NCBI RefSeq assembly: GCF_000684975.1
Contig: NZ_BAXZ01000020.1
Span: 81,325-145,324 of the forward strand
DNA from: Paraburkholderia acidipaludis NBRC 101816
GTDB taxonomy: Bacteria > Pseudomonadota > Gammaproteobacteria > Burkholderiales > Burkholderiaceae
DNA length: 64,000 bases
Reading direction: 5' to 3'
Position numbers and translations under genes: made by a program. The notes under the pieces were generated by a model. The model was not told where the DNA came from and made no database searches. It saw only the letters and a program-made list of their open reading frames with translations. The first letter of the stretch is position 1, and each line of letters begins with the position of its first letter. Shown here piece by piece: positions 1-9,031 of the stretch.

Positions 1-1627
1 CCATGCCGCCCATGCCGCCGGGCATACCGCCAGGCATCGGGGCATCTTCCTTCGGCACTTCAGCAACCGCTGCGTCCGTCGTCAGGAGCAGGCCTGCGAC
101 CGAAGCTGCGTTTTGCAGCGCCGTGCGCGTGACCTTCGTCGGGTCGACCACGCCGGCTTCAACCAGGTCGCCGTACTCGCCGGTCGCTGCGTTGTAGCCG
201 TAGTTGCCTTGACCAGCCGCGACCGCTGCCACGACCACCGACGCTTCTTCGCCGCCGTTCGTGACGATCTGGCGCAGCGGCTCTTCCATGGCGCGCAGGA
301 CGATCTTGATACCGGCGTCCTGGTCTGCGTTGGCGCCCTTCACGCCGGCGATTGCCGAACGTGCGCGGATCAGCGCGACGCCGCCGCCCGGGACGATGCC
401 TTCTTCAACGGCAGCGCGGGTTGCGTGCAGCGCGTCTTCCACGCGTGCCTTCTTTTCCTTCATTTCGACTTCGGTCGCGGCGCCGACCTTGATCACGGCA
501 ACACCGCCTGCCAGCTTGGCAACGCGCTCTTGCAGCTTTTCACGGTCGTAGTCCGACGTCGCTTCTTCGATCTGCGTGCGGATCTGCTTCACGCGCGCTT
601 CGATGCTGGCGGCTTCGCCAGCGCCGTCGATGATCGTGGTGTTTTCCTTGCCCACTTCGATGCGCTTGGCTTGACCCAGCTCTTGCAGGGTGGCCTTTTC
701 GAGCGTGAGGCCGGTTTCTTCCGCGATCACCTGGCCGCCGGTCAGGATCGCGATGTCTTCCAGCATCGCCTTGCGACGGTCGCCAAAGCCCGGAGCCTTG
801 ACGGCGACGGTCTTCAGGATGCCGCGGATGTTGTTGACCACGAGCGTTGCGAGCGCTTCGCCTTCGATGTCTTCGGCGATGATCAGCAGCGGACGGCCAG
901 CCTTCGCGACTTGTTCCAGAACCGGGAGGAGGTCACGGATGTTCGAGACCTTCTTGTCGTGCAGCAGCACGAACGGGTTTTCCAGAATCGCGACTTGCTT
1001 GTCCGGGTTGTTGATGAAGTACGGCGAGAGGTAGCCGCGGTCGAACTGCATGCCTTCGACGACTTCCAGCTCGTCTTGCAGCGACTTGCCGTCTTCGACG
1101 GTGATGACGCCTTCCTTGCCGACCTTGTCCATCGCTTCAGCGATACGGTCGCCGATCGACGAATCGCTGTTCGCCGAGATCGAGCCGACTTGCGCGATTT
1201 CCTTGTTGGTCGTGCAGGGCTTGCTGATCTTGCGCAGCTCTTCGATTGCGGCTGCAACGGCCTTGTCGATGCCGCGCTTCAGGTCCATCGGGTTCATGCC
1301 CGACGCGACGTACTTCATGCCTTCGCGGACGATCGACTGGGCCAGAACCGTAGCCGTCGTCGTGCCGTCGCCGGCGTTGTCGCTGGTCTTGGAAGCGACT
1401 TCCTTGACCATTTGCGCGCCCATGTTCTGGAGCTTGTCCTTGAGCTCGATTTCCTTCGCGACCGAGACACCGTCCTTGGTGACCGTCGGGCCGCCGAACG
1501 AGCGCTCGAGCACCACGTTGCGGCCCTTCGGACCCAGCGTGACCTTCACAGCGTTGGCGAGAATGTTCACGCCTTCAACCATCTTGGAACGGGCGGAATC
1601 GCCGAACACGACGTCTTTAGCTGCCAT
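1..1627 (-). CDS. groEL: Chaperonin GroEL (60 kDa), 3' end cut by window
   Basis: ATP-driven cytosolic chaperonin that encloses unfolded proteins together with GroES. 542 codons are visible from the ATG at 1627, starting MAAKDVVFGD. The hallmark segments LGPKGRNVV and DGTTTATV (nucleotide binding), a typical apical domain, and the Met/Gly-rich tail (PGGMPGGMGGM) are all present, so only a few C-terminal residues and the stop lie outside the window. A strong AAGGAG ribosome site precedes the ATG. It follows groES by about 50 bases and is surely cotranscribed with it from the CIRCE-controlled promoter. No anomaly seen. Confidence 0.98.
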   Translation of the reverse strand, partial: MAAKDVVFGDSARSKMVEGVNILANAVKVTLGPKGRNVVLERSFGGPTVTKDGVSVAKEIELKDKLQNMGAQMVKEVASKTSDNAGDGTTTATVLAQSIVREGMKYVASGMNPMDLKRGIDKAVAAAIEELRKISKPCTTNKEIAQVGSISANSDSSIGDRIAEAMDKVGKEGVITVEDGKSLQDELEVVEGMQFDRGYLSPYFINNPDKQVAILENPFVLLHDKKVSNIRDLLPVLEQVAKAGRPLLIIAEDIEGEALATLVVNNIRGILKTVAVKAPGFGDRRKAMLEDIAILTGGQVIAEETGLTLEKATLQELGQAKRIEVGKENTTIIDGAGEAASIEARVKQIRTQIEEATSDYDREKLQERVAKLAGGVAVIKVGAATEVEMKEKKARVEDALHATRAAVEEGIVPGGGVALIRARSAIAGVKGANADQDAGIKIVLRAMEEPLRQIVTNGGEEASVVVAAVAAGQGNYGYNAATGEYGDLVEAGVVDPTKVTRTALQNAASVAGLLLTTDAAVAEVPKEDAPMPGGMPGGMGGM

Positions 1628-1674
1628 CTTTTAACTCCTTGAATTCTGGGAAATTTCTCGGCGCGGCGATGAAC

Positions 1675-1965
1675 TTAGCGGTTCACCACGGCCATGATGT
1701 CTTCTTCGCGCATCACAAGCAGTTCGTTGCCGTCGACCTTGACGGTCTGGCCAGCGTACTTGCCGAACAGGACGCGATCGCCGACCTTGACGTCGAGGGC
1801 GATCAGGTTGCCCTTGTCGTCGCGCTTGCCCGGGCCCGTGGCCAGGACTTCACCTTGATCCGGCTTTTCGGCCGCTGCGTCCGGGATCACGATGCCCGAA
1901 GCGGTCTTGGTTTCTTGATCCAGGCGCTTGACGATCACGCGATCATGCAAAGGACGAAGGTTCAT
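1675..1965 (-). CDS. groES: Co-chaperonin GroES (10 kDa)
   Basis: Seven-subunit lid of the GroEL chamber. The 96-residue product starts MNLRPLHDRV and shows the family landmarks: the mobile loop with SGIVIP near residues 23-29, the GEVLATGPG turn, VGDRVLFGKYAG and the terminal beta strand. Length equals the family norm. The ATG is preceded by a GAGAGGATC purine-rich ribosome site. First gene of the groES-groEL operon; the promoter and HrcA operator lie about 100 bases upstream. Confidence 0.98.
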   Translation of the reverse strand: MNLRPLHDRVIVKRLDQETKTASGIVIPDAAAEKPDQGEVLATGPGKRDDKGNLIALDVKVGDRVLFGKYAGQTVKVDGNELLVMREEDIMAVVNR

Positions 1966-2041
1966 GGATAGATCCTCTCTTGATTAGGACTTGAAGACAG
2001 TCAAGAACACCTGACTGGCGAGCGGGCCAGCCAGAGAATTG

Positions 2042-2068
2042 TTAGCACTCTCGTGCAGTGAGTGCTAA
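2042..2068 (-). promoter_or_regulatory. CIRCE element (HrcA operator) of groESL
   Basis: A perfect CIRCE inverted repeat, TTAGCACTC, nine bases, GAGTGCTAA, lies between the groES promoter and the groES start. CIRCE is the binding site of the heat-shock repressor HrcA, so the operon is expected to be repressed by HrcA at normal temperature. It abuts the -10 box, consistent with blocking transcription initiation. Confidence 0.96.
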
Positions 2069-2096
2069 TTATATGGACGGGGGGTGACAAATTCAA
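2068..2096 (-). promoter_or_regulatory. Vegetative promoter of groESL
   Basis: On the minus strand TTGAAT (2096-2091) and a perfect TATAAT (2073-2068) are separated by exactly 17 bases, a near-consensus sigma70 promoter. The -10 box touches the CIRCE half site. CTTGAA at the -35 position would also partly fit a sigma32 promoter, but the -10 is the sigma70 type. Confidence 0.85.
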
Positions 2097-2493
2097 GAAG
2101 GGGGGCGGATGGATTTGGTGTCGTGTGACGGGTGCGCTTGACGCTGGGCTTTGTCCCCCTCCCGGCTGCCATACGATGACGGTAATCACAACCATTTTTC
2201 AATTAAAACAACGAGTTATAGAAAATAGCCGCAGCTTCGAACATCTGGATGATGAAAGCTTCACGCTGTCGCCCAACGCAAAAAAGGCCCAGCGCATTGC
2301 GACGCCGGGAACCCAGGGAAATCCCCGATCACCGGGCAAGAAGCCGCTACCGGCAGCGAGGCAAACCATTCTGTGGCTACGATCCTGCTGCCGAAAGCAG
2401 GTCTGACTGGGCGCTCGATCATAGGCAAACCTGGCACGCCAGCTTTGACTGGGTTCGTCAAGGGCTATTCGATGCCTGCCCTCATTCACATTG

Positions 2494-2610
2494 CTATGAG
2501 CGCCCGGGATACTGAGCGGACTTGCGCACGATGCGCAGGTAGTCGGCTTGCGTCTTGGAGAAAAGCTGGCTGCGCATGTCGTCAATCATGCGCATGCGCA
2601 ACTGGCCCGG
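2494..2610 (-). pseudogene. Tyrosine recombinase (integrase), N-terminal fragment
   Basis: A 38-codon stretch bounded by stops at both ends reads RMRMIDDMRSQLFSKTQADY followed by LRIVRKSA, which matches the N-terminal SAM-like DNA-binding domain of XerC/IntI-like tyrosine recombinases (family pattern: LRxRMIEDMxxRxLSxKTQxxYxRxV). The catalytic domain is absent, so this is a remnant. It sits in a 700-base gene-poor stretch upstream of the groES promoter, next to an IS66-type remnant. Identification is from pattern recall, not from a search. Confidence 0.55.
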
Positions 2611-2642
2611 TTATAGACGGTGGCTGAAGGCGACATCAAAGT

Positions 2643-2811
2643 CTGCAGAGAAGAGGCCGGGTATCCGAACGGGACGTCCGAATTCCCCCCGGGAAGCTTC
2701 GTGAGCGACTGGCAGCAGCCGCTTGCAAGCCGGGCGTATCGGTCGCAAGGCTGGCCCACGAAAATGGCATCAACGCGAACATGCTGTTCACCTGGCGGCG
2801 GTGATATCTGA
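2643..2811 (+). pseudogene. IS66-family TnpA (OrfA) remnant
   Basis: From about 2694 one frame reads KLRERLAAACKPGVSVARLA and then HENGINANMLFTWRR before a TGA. This is the helix-turn-helix pattern of IS66-type TnpA/OrfA proteins (ACxPGVSVAxLAxxxGINANMLxxWRR). The preceding part (RRPGY-like, from about 2643) is in a different frame, so at least one frameshift separates the two parts. No TnpB or TnpC gene follows. The rest of 2100-2860 shows no gene I can support. Confidence 0.55.
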
Positions 2812-2866
2812 CAGATCGGCAAGCTAGATCTGCCGCGCCATTCCCGGTCTCTTGCAGCCACGCGGG

Positions 2867-3814
2867 TCAGAGATGGCCGGTGTCGCCGTCCCGCTTCGCC
2901 TTGCATAGATCGATGAACCGCTGCACCGGTTGCGACAAGGTCGCGCCTCGCCGTGTCGCGATGCCATAAGGCGCACCGCGTCGCTCGATCCGCAACGGCA
3001 GGATCCCAACAAGGCCGTACTCCGCAAAATATTGTGCGACCTTGAGCGGCATCAGGCCCACTGTGCCGGCTCCTGACCGTAGCAGCGAGACGGTTGCGAA
3101 GGTCGACGAAGTCTCGATCGCATAACGGGGAAACGGCAGTTGCGCGTCGTCGAAGAGCTGCTCGAGCAGCGAGCGCATCGGCAGCGTTGCCTGCGGCACG
3201 ATCCAGGGATTACCCACGAGATCGGCGAGCTTCGCCGGTGGCTTGCGCATGAGCGGATCCCGACCTTCAACGATGAGACAGACCTCTTCGATTTCGAGCG
3301 GTACGAAATCATAGGCATCGGGATGCACGCTGACGCTCGGCCGCCCGATCACCAGATCGAGCAAACGCTGATCGAGCATCGACAGAAGCCTCGCGCTATT
3401 GTCCTCCCATATCTCGACGGAGACGTCGGGCTGTACCTCGCGCAGGCTCTTGAGGACCGGCGTGAGCCACACCGGCATCGACCCCATCACGGCGCCGATC
3501 GCCAGCGTGCCGCCGCCGCCGCGCATGATCGCGGCGAGCTCGTCGCGCAGGGCGCTGATCTCCGAACGCAGCGCCCGCGCGTGACGGATCACACAGCGCC
3601 CCAGTTCGTTCGCGACGATCCCGCGCGGCGAGCGCGAAAAGAGTTCGGCACCGAACAGCGCTTCGATTTCGCGCAACGACTTCGTCGTCGCGGGTTGCGA
3701 CAGCGACACCTGCTGCGCCGCCTTGCGCAATGAACCGTGATCGTCGAGGGCGATCAGCAGCGCGATGTGGTTCCCCCGTAGTCTTCTCAGAATCGCATCG
3801 ATACTGGTTATCAC
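2867..3814 (-). CDS. LysR-family transcriptional regulator
   Basis: A 315-residue LysR protein: winged helix-turn-helix at about residues 15-75 (GSLRKAAQQVSLSQPATTKS recognition region) and a periplasmic-binding-like effector domain from about 100 to the end. The start is GTG at 3814, with GGAG nine bases upstream; no better ATG exists in frame. It is divergent from the hydantoinase/CoA-transferase operon across a 247-base intergenic region and is the obvious candidate regulator of it. LysR proteins usually need a small-molecule inducer, here presumably the operon's substrate (inference). Confidence 0.93.
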   Translation of the reverse strand: MITSIDAILRRLRGNHIALLIALDDHGSLRKAAQQVSLSQPATTKSLREIEALFGAELFSRSPRGIVANELGRCVIRHARALRSEISALRDELAAIMRGGGGTLAIGAVMGSMPVWLTPVLKSLREVQPDVSVEIWEDNSARLLSMLDQRLLDLVIGRPSVSVHPDAYDFVPLEIEEVCLIVEGRDPLMRKPPAKLADLVGNPWIVPQATLPMRSLLEQLFDDAQLPFPRYAIETSSTFATVSLLRSGAGTVGLMPLKVAQYFAEYGLVGILPLRIERRGAPYGIATRRGATLSQPVQRFIDLCKAKRDGDTGHL

Positions 3815-4061
3815 CGATATAACTCCAGCGTCTCACCTGATCCGAAGGTTTCATTATCTGCGCGCCTGGGCCCACATCTACACTCGACGTGTCGTACCCG
3901 CCATGCCTACGGCGCGGTCATGACCCGAAGCGCGCGTCGATCATAGCCAAAACCGCGTGATCGTGTCCGTCGCGGCACATCGGTAGCCGGGCGCGAATGT
4001 TCGCCCGGCGTATCCAACGCGTATGACATGCGCTGACATTCCGAACATGGAGACAGGCTAA

Positions 4062-6107
4062 TTGAAAAGAATCGGTATCGACGTCGGCGGCACGTTCACC
4101 GACGTCGTGATGGTGGATGACGAAACCGGCCGCATCTGGTCGACCAAAGTGCCGACCACCCCACAGGACCGCGTAACCGGAACGATCGAAGGCTTCAGCC
4201 GCATCATCCAGCTATCCGGTGCGCACGCCGAGGACGTGGGCTTTCTCGGCCACGGCACGACGATGGCGACCAACATGGTTGTCGAAGGCACGGGCGCGAA
4301 GACGGCGCTCGTCACCACGCGCGGCTTTCGCGACATCCTGGAACTGCGGCGCGTCTCGCGCCATGACCGCGCCGACCTCTACGATCTGCTGTTCGACAAT
4401 CCGCGACCGCTCGTCGAGCGCCGCTGGCGGCTCGAGATAACCGAGCGCATGCGTCATGACGGCGTGGCCGCGACTGCGCCCGAGCAGGCGGAAATCGCGC
4501 GCCTCGCCGCGCAGATTCGCGACTCCGACGTCGAAGCCGTGGCGGTGTGCCTGTTGCACTCGCACGTGAATCCGCAACACGAGCGCGAGGTCGCCGACGC
4601 ATTGCGCCGGCTGCTGCCGGATCGCTTCATTTGCGCATCGCACGAAGTCAACCCGGAAGCGATGGAGTACGAGCGCGCCAGTTCCACCGTGATCAACGCG
4701 ATGCTGGGCCCGGTGTGCGGCCGCTATATCGGCCGCCTCGTGAAAGCGCTGGGGCAACGCGGCTTTGCGGGCAAGTTCCTGTTCATGCAGTCCAATGGCG
4801 GTCTGGCCAGCCCCGAGATGGTGGCGGCCCGGCCGATCGTACTGCTCGAATCCGGTCCCGCCGGCGGCGTGAGCGCGGCGATCCGCAACTGCGAGAAGAG
4901 CCAGTTGCGCAATGCGATTCTTGGTGACATGGGCGGCACGACCTTCGATGTGTCGCTGATCCGCGAATTCCGGCCGGAGTTGCGCAACAAGAGCGTGCTG
5001 CACACCTATACGGTGCGCTCGCCGAGCATCGATATCGACTCCGTGGGCGCGGGCGGCGGCTCGATCGTCTGGATCGATGCAGGCGGCGGCGTGCGCATCG
5101 GGCCGGAAAGCGCGGGTGCGGACCCAGGACCCGCGTGCTATGGCCGGGGCGGCACGCGACCGACGGTCACCGACTGCAATCTTGTGCTCGGCTATATCGA
5201 CCCCGACAACTTCCTCGGCGGCGAATTCCGTCTCGATGCCAAGGCCGCATGGCGGGTCGTCGAGGAATCGATCGCGAAGCCGCTCGGCCTCTCCGTGCCC
5301 GATGCGGCCCAGGTGGTGCGTTCGGTCGCGAATGCGCTCATGGCGCAGGCGATCCGCATCATGACCGTCGAGCGCGGCTACGACCCGCGCGAGTTCTCCT
5401 ATATCTGCTATGGCGGCGCGGGGCCCGTGCACGCGGTCGATCTCGCGCAGGAAATGGGCATCCGCCGCGTCGTGATTCCGCCGCTGCCGGGACTGTTCAG
5501 CGCGTTCGGCATGACGGTCGCGGATCAGCAGTACGACTACCAGAGTCCGCTCGAAACCGATCTCGCGAACATCGACGACGCAACCCTTGCGCAGGCGCTG
5601 GACGACCTGCTGGAACAGGGCAACGACGAGCTGCGGCGTCATGGTGCCGAACTGGGCAACGTCAAGGTCGTGCGTCTCGCAGACTGCCGCTACGCGGGGC
5701 AGCCCGACGTGATCACGATCGAGGTGCAGGACGCACGCGACGGTTGCCGCGCGGCACTCGCCACGGCCTTCGAGGCGGCGCACCGCCGGCAATGGAATTT
5801 CATCAGCGAGGACAAGCCGATCATCGTCGCCAACGTGCGTCTCCAGCTGATAGCGACGACCGGCTGGCGCGGCGGCGTCGCCGGCACCGACGCTCTCGAT
5901 ACGCCGAAATCTTCCCATACGCGCACCGTGTATATCGACGGCAGCATGCGCACGTTGCCGGTCTTCGCCCGCACCGCCATTCCGGTCGGCGCAGCGATCG
6001 AAGGGCCGGCCGTGATCGAAGAGCACAGCAGCTGCGCGGTGCTCAAGGATTCGCACATCGCGCGCGTCGACTCCGACCTGAACCTCGTCATCGAACTGGC
6101 GGCCTGA
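4062..6107 (+). CDS. Hydantoinase/oxoprolinase A-type subunit (HyuA-like ATPase)
   Basis: 681 residues, typical for the ATP-hydrolysing subunit of the hydantoinase/5-oxoprolinase/acetophenone-carboxylase superfamily. Visible: the N-terminal actin-like phosphate motif GIDVGGTFTDVV, GHGTTMATN, LGDMGGTTFDVS near residue 287, and the signature ESAGADPGPACYGRGG near 350. Enzymes of this family use ATP to open cyclic amides or to carboxylate ketones, always with a B subunit, which follows after three bases. The start is TTG at 4062, set by GGAGA 11 bases upstream. The exact substrate cannot be read from the sequence; the CoA-dependent enzymes downstream argue for a catabolic role. Confidence 0.92.
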   Translation: MKRIGIDVGGTFTDVVMVDDETGRIWSTKVPTTPQDRVTGTIEGFSRIIQLSGAHAEDVGFLGHGTTMATNMVVEGTGAKTALVTTRGFRDILELRRVSRHDRADLYDLLFDNPRPLVERRWRLEITERMRHDGVAATAPEQAEIARLAAQIRDSDVEAVAVCLLHSHVNPQHEREVADALRRLLPDRFICASHEVNPEAMEYERASSTVINAMLGPVCGRYIGRLVKALGQRGFAGKFLFMQSNGGLASPEMVAARPIVLLESGPAGGVSAAIRNCEKSQLRNAILGDMGGTTFDVSLIREFRPELRNKSVLHTYTVRSPSIDIDSVGAGGGSIVWIDAGGGVRIGPESAGADPGPACYGRGGTRPTVTDCNLVLGYIDPDNFLGGEFRLDAKAAWRVVEESIAKPLGLSVPDAAQVVRSVANALMAQAIRIMTVERGYDPREFSYICYGGAGPVHAVDLAQEMGIRRVVIPPLPGLFSAFGMTVADQQYDYQSPLETDLANIDDATLAQALDDLLEQGNDELRRHGAELGNVKVVRLADCRYAGQPDVITIEVQDARDGCRAALATAFEAAHRRQWNFISEDKPIIVANVRLQLIATTGWRGGVAGTDALDTPKSSHTRTVYIDGSMRTLPVFARTAIPVGAAIEGPAVIEEHSSCAVLKDSHIARVDSDLNLVIELAA

Positions 6108-6110
6108 GTT

Positions 6111-7865
6111 ATGGACATCGTTACCTACGAAATCATTCGCAGCAGTCTCTTCGCGATCGCGCGGGAAATGAAGATCGCCATGATGCGCACCGCGGGCAGC
6201 CCATTGATGCATGCCAGCGGCGACTCGTCGGCCGCGATCTTCGATGCCGACATGCAGCTCATCGCACAGGGCAACGACATCCCGACCATGCTCGGCTCCG
6301 CGGTCATCTCGACGCGCGTCTCGGTCGAGGCAGTCGGCCGCGAGAACCTGCGCCCCGGCGACGTGATCGTCAGCAACGACGCTTACGTGGGCGGCGGTAA
6401 TCACCAACCCGACGTGCAGTTCACGCGGCCGGTGTTCGTCGACGGCCGGATTGTCGCCTTCGTGATGACGCGCGGCCACTGGACCGACATCGGCGGGCAG
6501 TCGCCGGGCAGCTATACCGTCACCACCTGGGACGTGTTCGCGGAAGGCATCCGCATCCCGCCGGTGCTGCTCTATCGCAACGACGAGCCAGTGCGCGACA
6601 TGCTCGAGCTGCTGACACGCAACAGCCGCAACGCGCACGAGCTGCGGCTCGACATCCAGGCGCAGTATGCCGGCACGTTCGTCGGCGACCGGCGCATCGC
6701 GGATCTGGTCGCGAAGCACGGCGCGCAGGCGCTGCGCGCCGTGATGCGCCAGAGCCTCGATCATTCGGAGAAGCTGATCCGCGCGGAAATCGCCCGCATT
6801 CCGGACGGCATCTACGAGGCCGAAGAGTATCTCGATCCGATCGAGGCACCGGGCTGGAAGCAGGAGCGGCCGCTGCTGAAGGTGAAGATCACCGTCGAGG
6901 GCGACCACATCACCTTCGATTACACCGGCACCGGTGCGCAGGTGCGCGGCGGCATCAACTGCCCGTTGTCCGTCACCTGCAACAGCACGTGGTTCACAGT
7001 GAAAGCGCTGACCGATCCGGGCATCCCGATCAATCAGGGCTGCTATCGGCCCGTGACGATCATCGCGCCCGAAGGCAGCGTGCTCAACTGCCGCTATCCG
7101 GCTTCGGTCGTGTCCGGCAACACCGAGACCTCGCCGCGCGTAATCGACCTGCTGCTGAAGGCACTCGCCCCCGCAGTACCCGAGCGCATCACCGGGCAAA
7201 GCAATTGCGCGTCGTGCGCCGGTATCTTCAGCGGCCGCGACACCGATGCGCGACGTGTCGAGGCGACCGGGCAAGAGTTCGTGACGATGCACGACGTGCA
7301 CGCGGGCGGGATGGGCGCGCGGGCCGAAAAGGACGGCGTGAGCGGCATCCGTGTCTATGTCGGCAACGCCGGCAGCCAGTCGATCGAAATGATCGAGCGG
7401 ACCTCGCCGTTGCTCGTCGAAGAGTGGTCGCTCGTCACCGACAGCGGCGGCGCAGGACGGCGACGGGGCGGTCTGACTTCTCGCCGCGTGTACCGCATCG
7501 AATATGACGAAGCGACCTTCACCGTATCGGGCGAACGTGGCCGTTCGGCGCCCGAAGGCCAGTTGGGCGGACTGCCGGGCTCACGCTTTCTGTGCAGCGT
7601 GCGCCGTGCGGACGGCAGCGAGCAGAGCGTCGCCGCCAAGGGCGGCCAGACCGTCGTGTATCGCGGCGACCGGGTCGTCGTGCAGCCGGCCGGCAGCGGC
7701 GGCTACGGCGATCCGCGCGAGCGCGAGCCGGAGCGGGTGGCGGCGGACATCGTCGACGGCTACGTCAGCGAGGATGCCGCGCGACGCCTGTACGGTCACG
7801 GCGCGCACGAGGTCCCCGGGCACGAAGCGCTCGCCGATGCTGCTATCGCGCTGGCAGCCGAATGA
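6111..7865 (+). CDS. Hydantoinase/oxoprolinase B-type subunit (HyuB-like)
   Basis: Partner of the upstream HyuA-like ATPase; 584 residues, normal for the family. Motifs seen: MRTAGSPLMHASGDSSA at the N terminus, SNDAYVGGGNHQPDV near residues 87-101 (family form: NDPYxGGxTHxPD) and GHWTDIGGQSPGSY. Together A and B form a cytosolic ATP-dependent ring-opening or carboxylating enzyme. The gene starts three bases after hyuA stops, and its TGA overlaps the next ATG by four bases, so translation is probably coupled. Confidence 0.92.
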   Translation: MDIVTYEIIRSSLFAIAREMKIAMMRTAGSPLMHASGDSSAAIFDADMQLIAQGNDIPTMLGSAVISTRVSVEAVGRENLRPGDVIVSNDAYVGGGNHQPDVQFTRPVFVDGRIVAFVMTRGHWTDIGGQSPGSYTVTTWDVFAEGIRIPPVLLYRNDEPVRDMLELLTRNSRNAHELRLDIQAQYAGTFVGDRRIADLVAKHGAQALRAVMRQSLDHSEKLIRAEIARIPDGIYEAEEYLDPIEAPGWKQERPLLKVKITVEGDHITFDYTGTGAQVRGGINCPLSVTCNSTWFTVKALTDPGIPINQGCYRPVTIIAPEGSVLNCRYPASVVSGNTETSPRVIDLLLKALAPAVPERITGQSNCASCAGIFSGRDTDARRVEATGQEFVTMHDVHAGGMGARAEKDGVSGIRVYVGNAGSQSIEMIERTSPLLVEEWSLVTDSGGAGRRRGGLTSRRVYRIEYDEATFTVSGERGRSAPEGQLGGLPGSRFLCSVRRADGSEQSVAAKGGQTVVYRGDRVVVQPAGSGGYGDPREREPERVAADIVDGYVSEDAARRLYGHGAHEVPGHEALADAAIALAAE

Positions 7866-9031
7866 ACGGAAACGAACCGATGACGAACCCTCTACCGCTC
7901 GATGGCGTGTGCGTCGTCGAGATCGGCCACAGTCTGGCGGCGCCCTATGCCGGCATGATCCTGGGATCGCTCGGCGCCGAGGTGATCAAGATCGAGAGCA
8001 CCGGCGGCGGCGACTATGCGCGCGACTGGGGACCACCCTTCATCGACGGCGCTGCTGCGCTGTTCCATGCAGTCAATCACGGCAAGTCGAGTATTGCGAT
8101 GTCGCTGTCGAATCCTGAGGAAGCTGCGCTGCTGCGCGATCTGATCGAGCGCCGTGCCGACGTCGTGCTGCAGAATCTGAAGGCCGGCGGCGTCGATAAA
8201 TACGGACTCGGCGCGCAACGCATGCGCGAGCTCAAGCCGTCGCTCGTGTACTGCAATCTCGGCGCATTCGGTATCAGCGGCCCGTGGCGGGACAAGCCGG
8301 GCTACGATCCGCTCGCCCAGGCGCTGGCCGGACTGATGAGCTTCCTCGGCGGCCCAGGCGAGCCGCTGAGCCGCATTCCGGTCTCGGTGAACGACATGGG
8401 TACCGGGCTGTGGGCTGCGATCGGTGTACTGGCCGCGCTGTTCAGGCGGCAGGCGACCGGCGTCGGCGAAACCGTGTCCGTGTCGCTCTACGAAACCGCG
8501 CTAAGTTGGGCCGGCATGCAGATCGCCGACTATCTCGCGTCCGGCGAGCTGCCCGGCCGCTGGGGCTCGGGCACCGCCGCGATCGTGCCGCATCAGGCGT
8601 TCGCCTGCGCGGACAGCACGATCATGGTGGCCGCCGGCAACGACCGGCTGTTCCGGCGCCTGTGCGAGGTCCTCGAATTGCGCGCGCTTGCGGACGACCC
8701 CCGCTTCGCGACCAACGGCGCGCGCGTGGCGAATCGCGCCGCGCTGATCGAACGGCTGCAGGATGCGTTCGGACAACGCGACAGCGCAAGCTGGCTCGCC
8801 GCGCTGGATCGGGCCGGCATCCCATGCGGACCGATTCAGACCATCGATCAGGTGGTCGCGCACCCGCAAACTCAGGCGCTCGACATCCTGCGCACGACGG
8901 AAGACCACGCCGCCAGCTTCGTCGGCCTGCCGGTGTCGTTCGGCGGCGTGCGGCCGGTACGCACCGGGCGCACGCCGAAGCTCGGCGAACACAATCATCT
9001 GCTGACGAAAGCCCCTCTGGAGACATCTTGA
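7862..9031 (+). CDS. CoA-transferase family III (CaiB/BaiF/Frc type)
   Basis: Moves CoA between carboxylic acids through an aspartyl-CoA intermediate. The 389-residue product shows the family N terminus (LDGVCVVEIGHSLAAPYAGM), LGAEVIKIE, the NxGKSS stretch, GYDPLAQALAGLM and the conserved VNDMGTGLWAAIGVLAAL region that carries the catalytic aspartate. The ATG at 7862 overlaps the hyuB stop (ATGA); a second ATG at 7880 is possible. Its stop overlaps the next start (TTGA). It would activate the product of the HyuAB reaction to a CoA ester (inference from order). Confidence 0.93.
   Translation: MNGNEPMTNPLPLDGVCVVEIGHSLAAPYAGMILGSLGAEVIKIESTGGGDYARDWGPPFIDGAAALFHAVNHGKSSIAMSLSNPEEAALLRDLIERRADVVLQNLKAGGVDKYGLGAQRMRELKPSLVYCNLGAFGISGPWRDKPGYDPLAQALAGLMSFLGGPGEPLSRIPVSVNDMGTGLWAAIGVLAALFRRQATGVGETVSVSLYETALSWAGMQIADYLASGELPGRWGSGTAAIVPHQAFACADSTIMVAAGNDRLFRRLCEVLELRALADDPRFATNGARVANRAALIERLQDAFGQRDSASWLAALDRAGIPCGPIQTIDQVVAHPQTQALDILRTTEDHAASFVGLPVSFGGVRPVRTGRTPKLGEHNHLLTKAPLETS

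Noticed and set aside
113..1642. 509-codon open frame on the plus strand antisense to groEL
   Set aside because: Mirror of GC-rich GroEL codons; Asp/Arg/His-rich with no family pattern, and groEL is certain.
2062..2515. Small plus-strand genes upstream of groES
   Set aside because: They begin within the CIRCE/promoter region, lack ribosome sites and show no protein-like pattern.
4212..7301. 1029-codon minus-strand open frame across hyuA/hyuB
   Set aside because: Antisense shadow of two well-conserved genes; composition (Arg, Asp, His, Ala) typical of such shadows.
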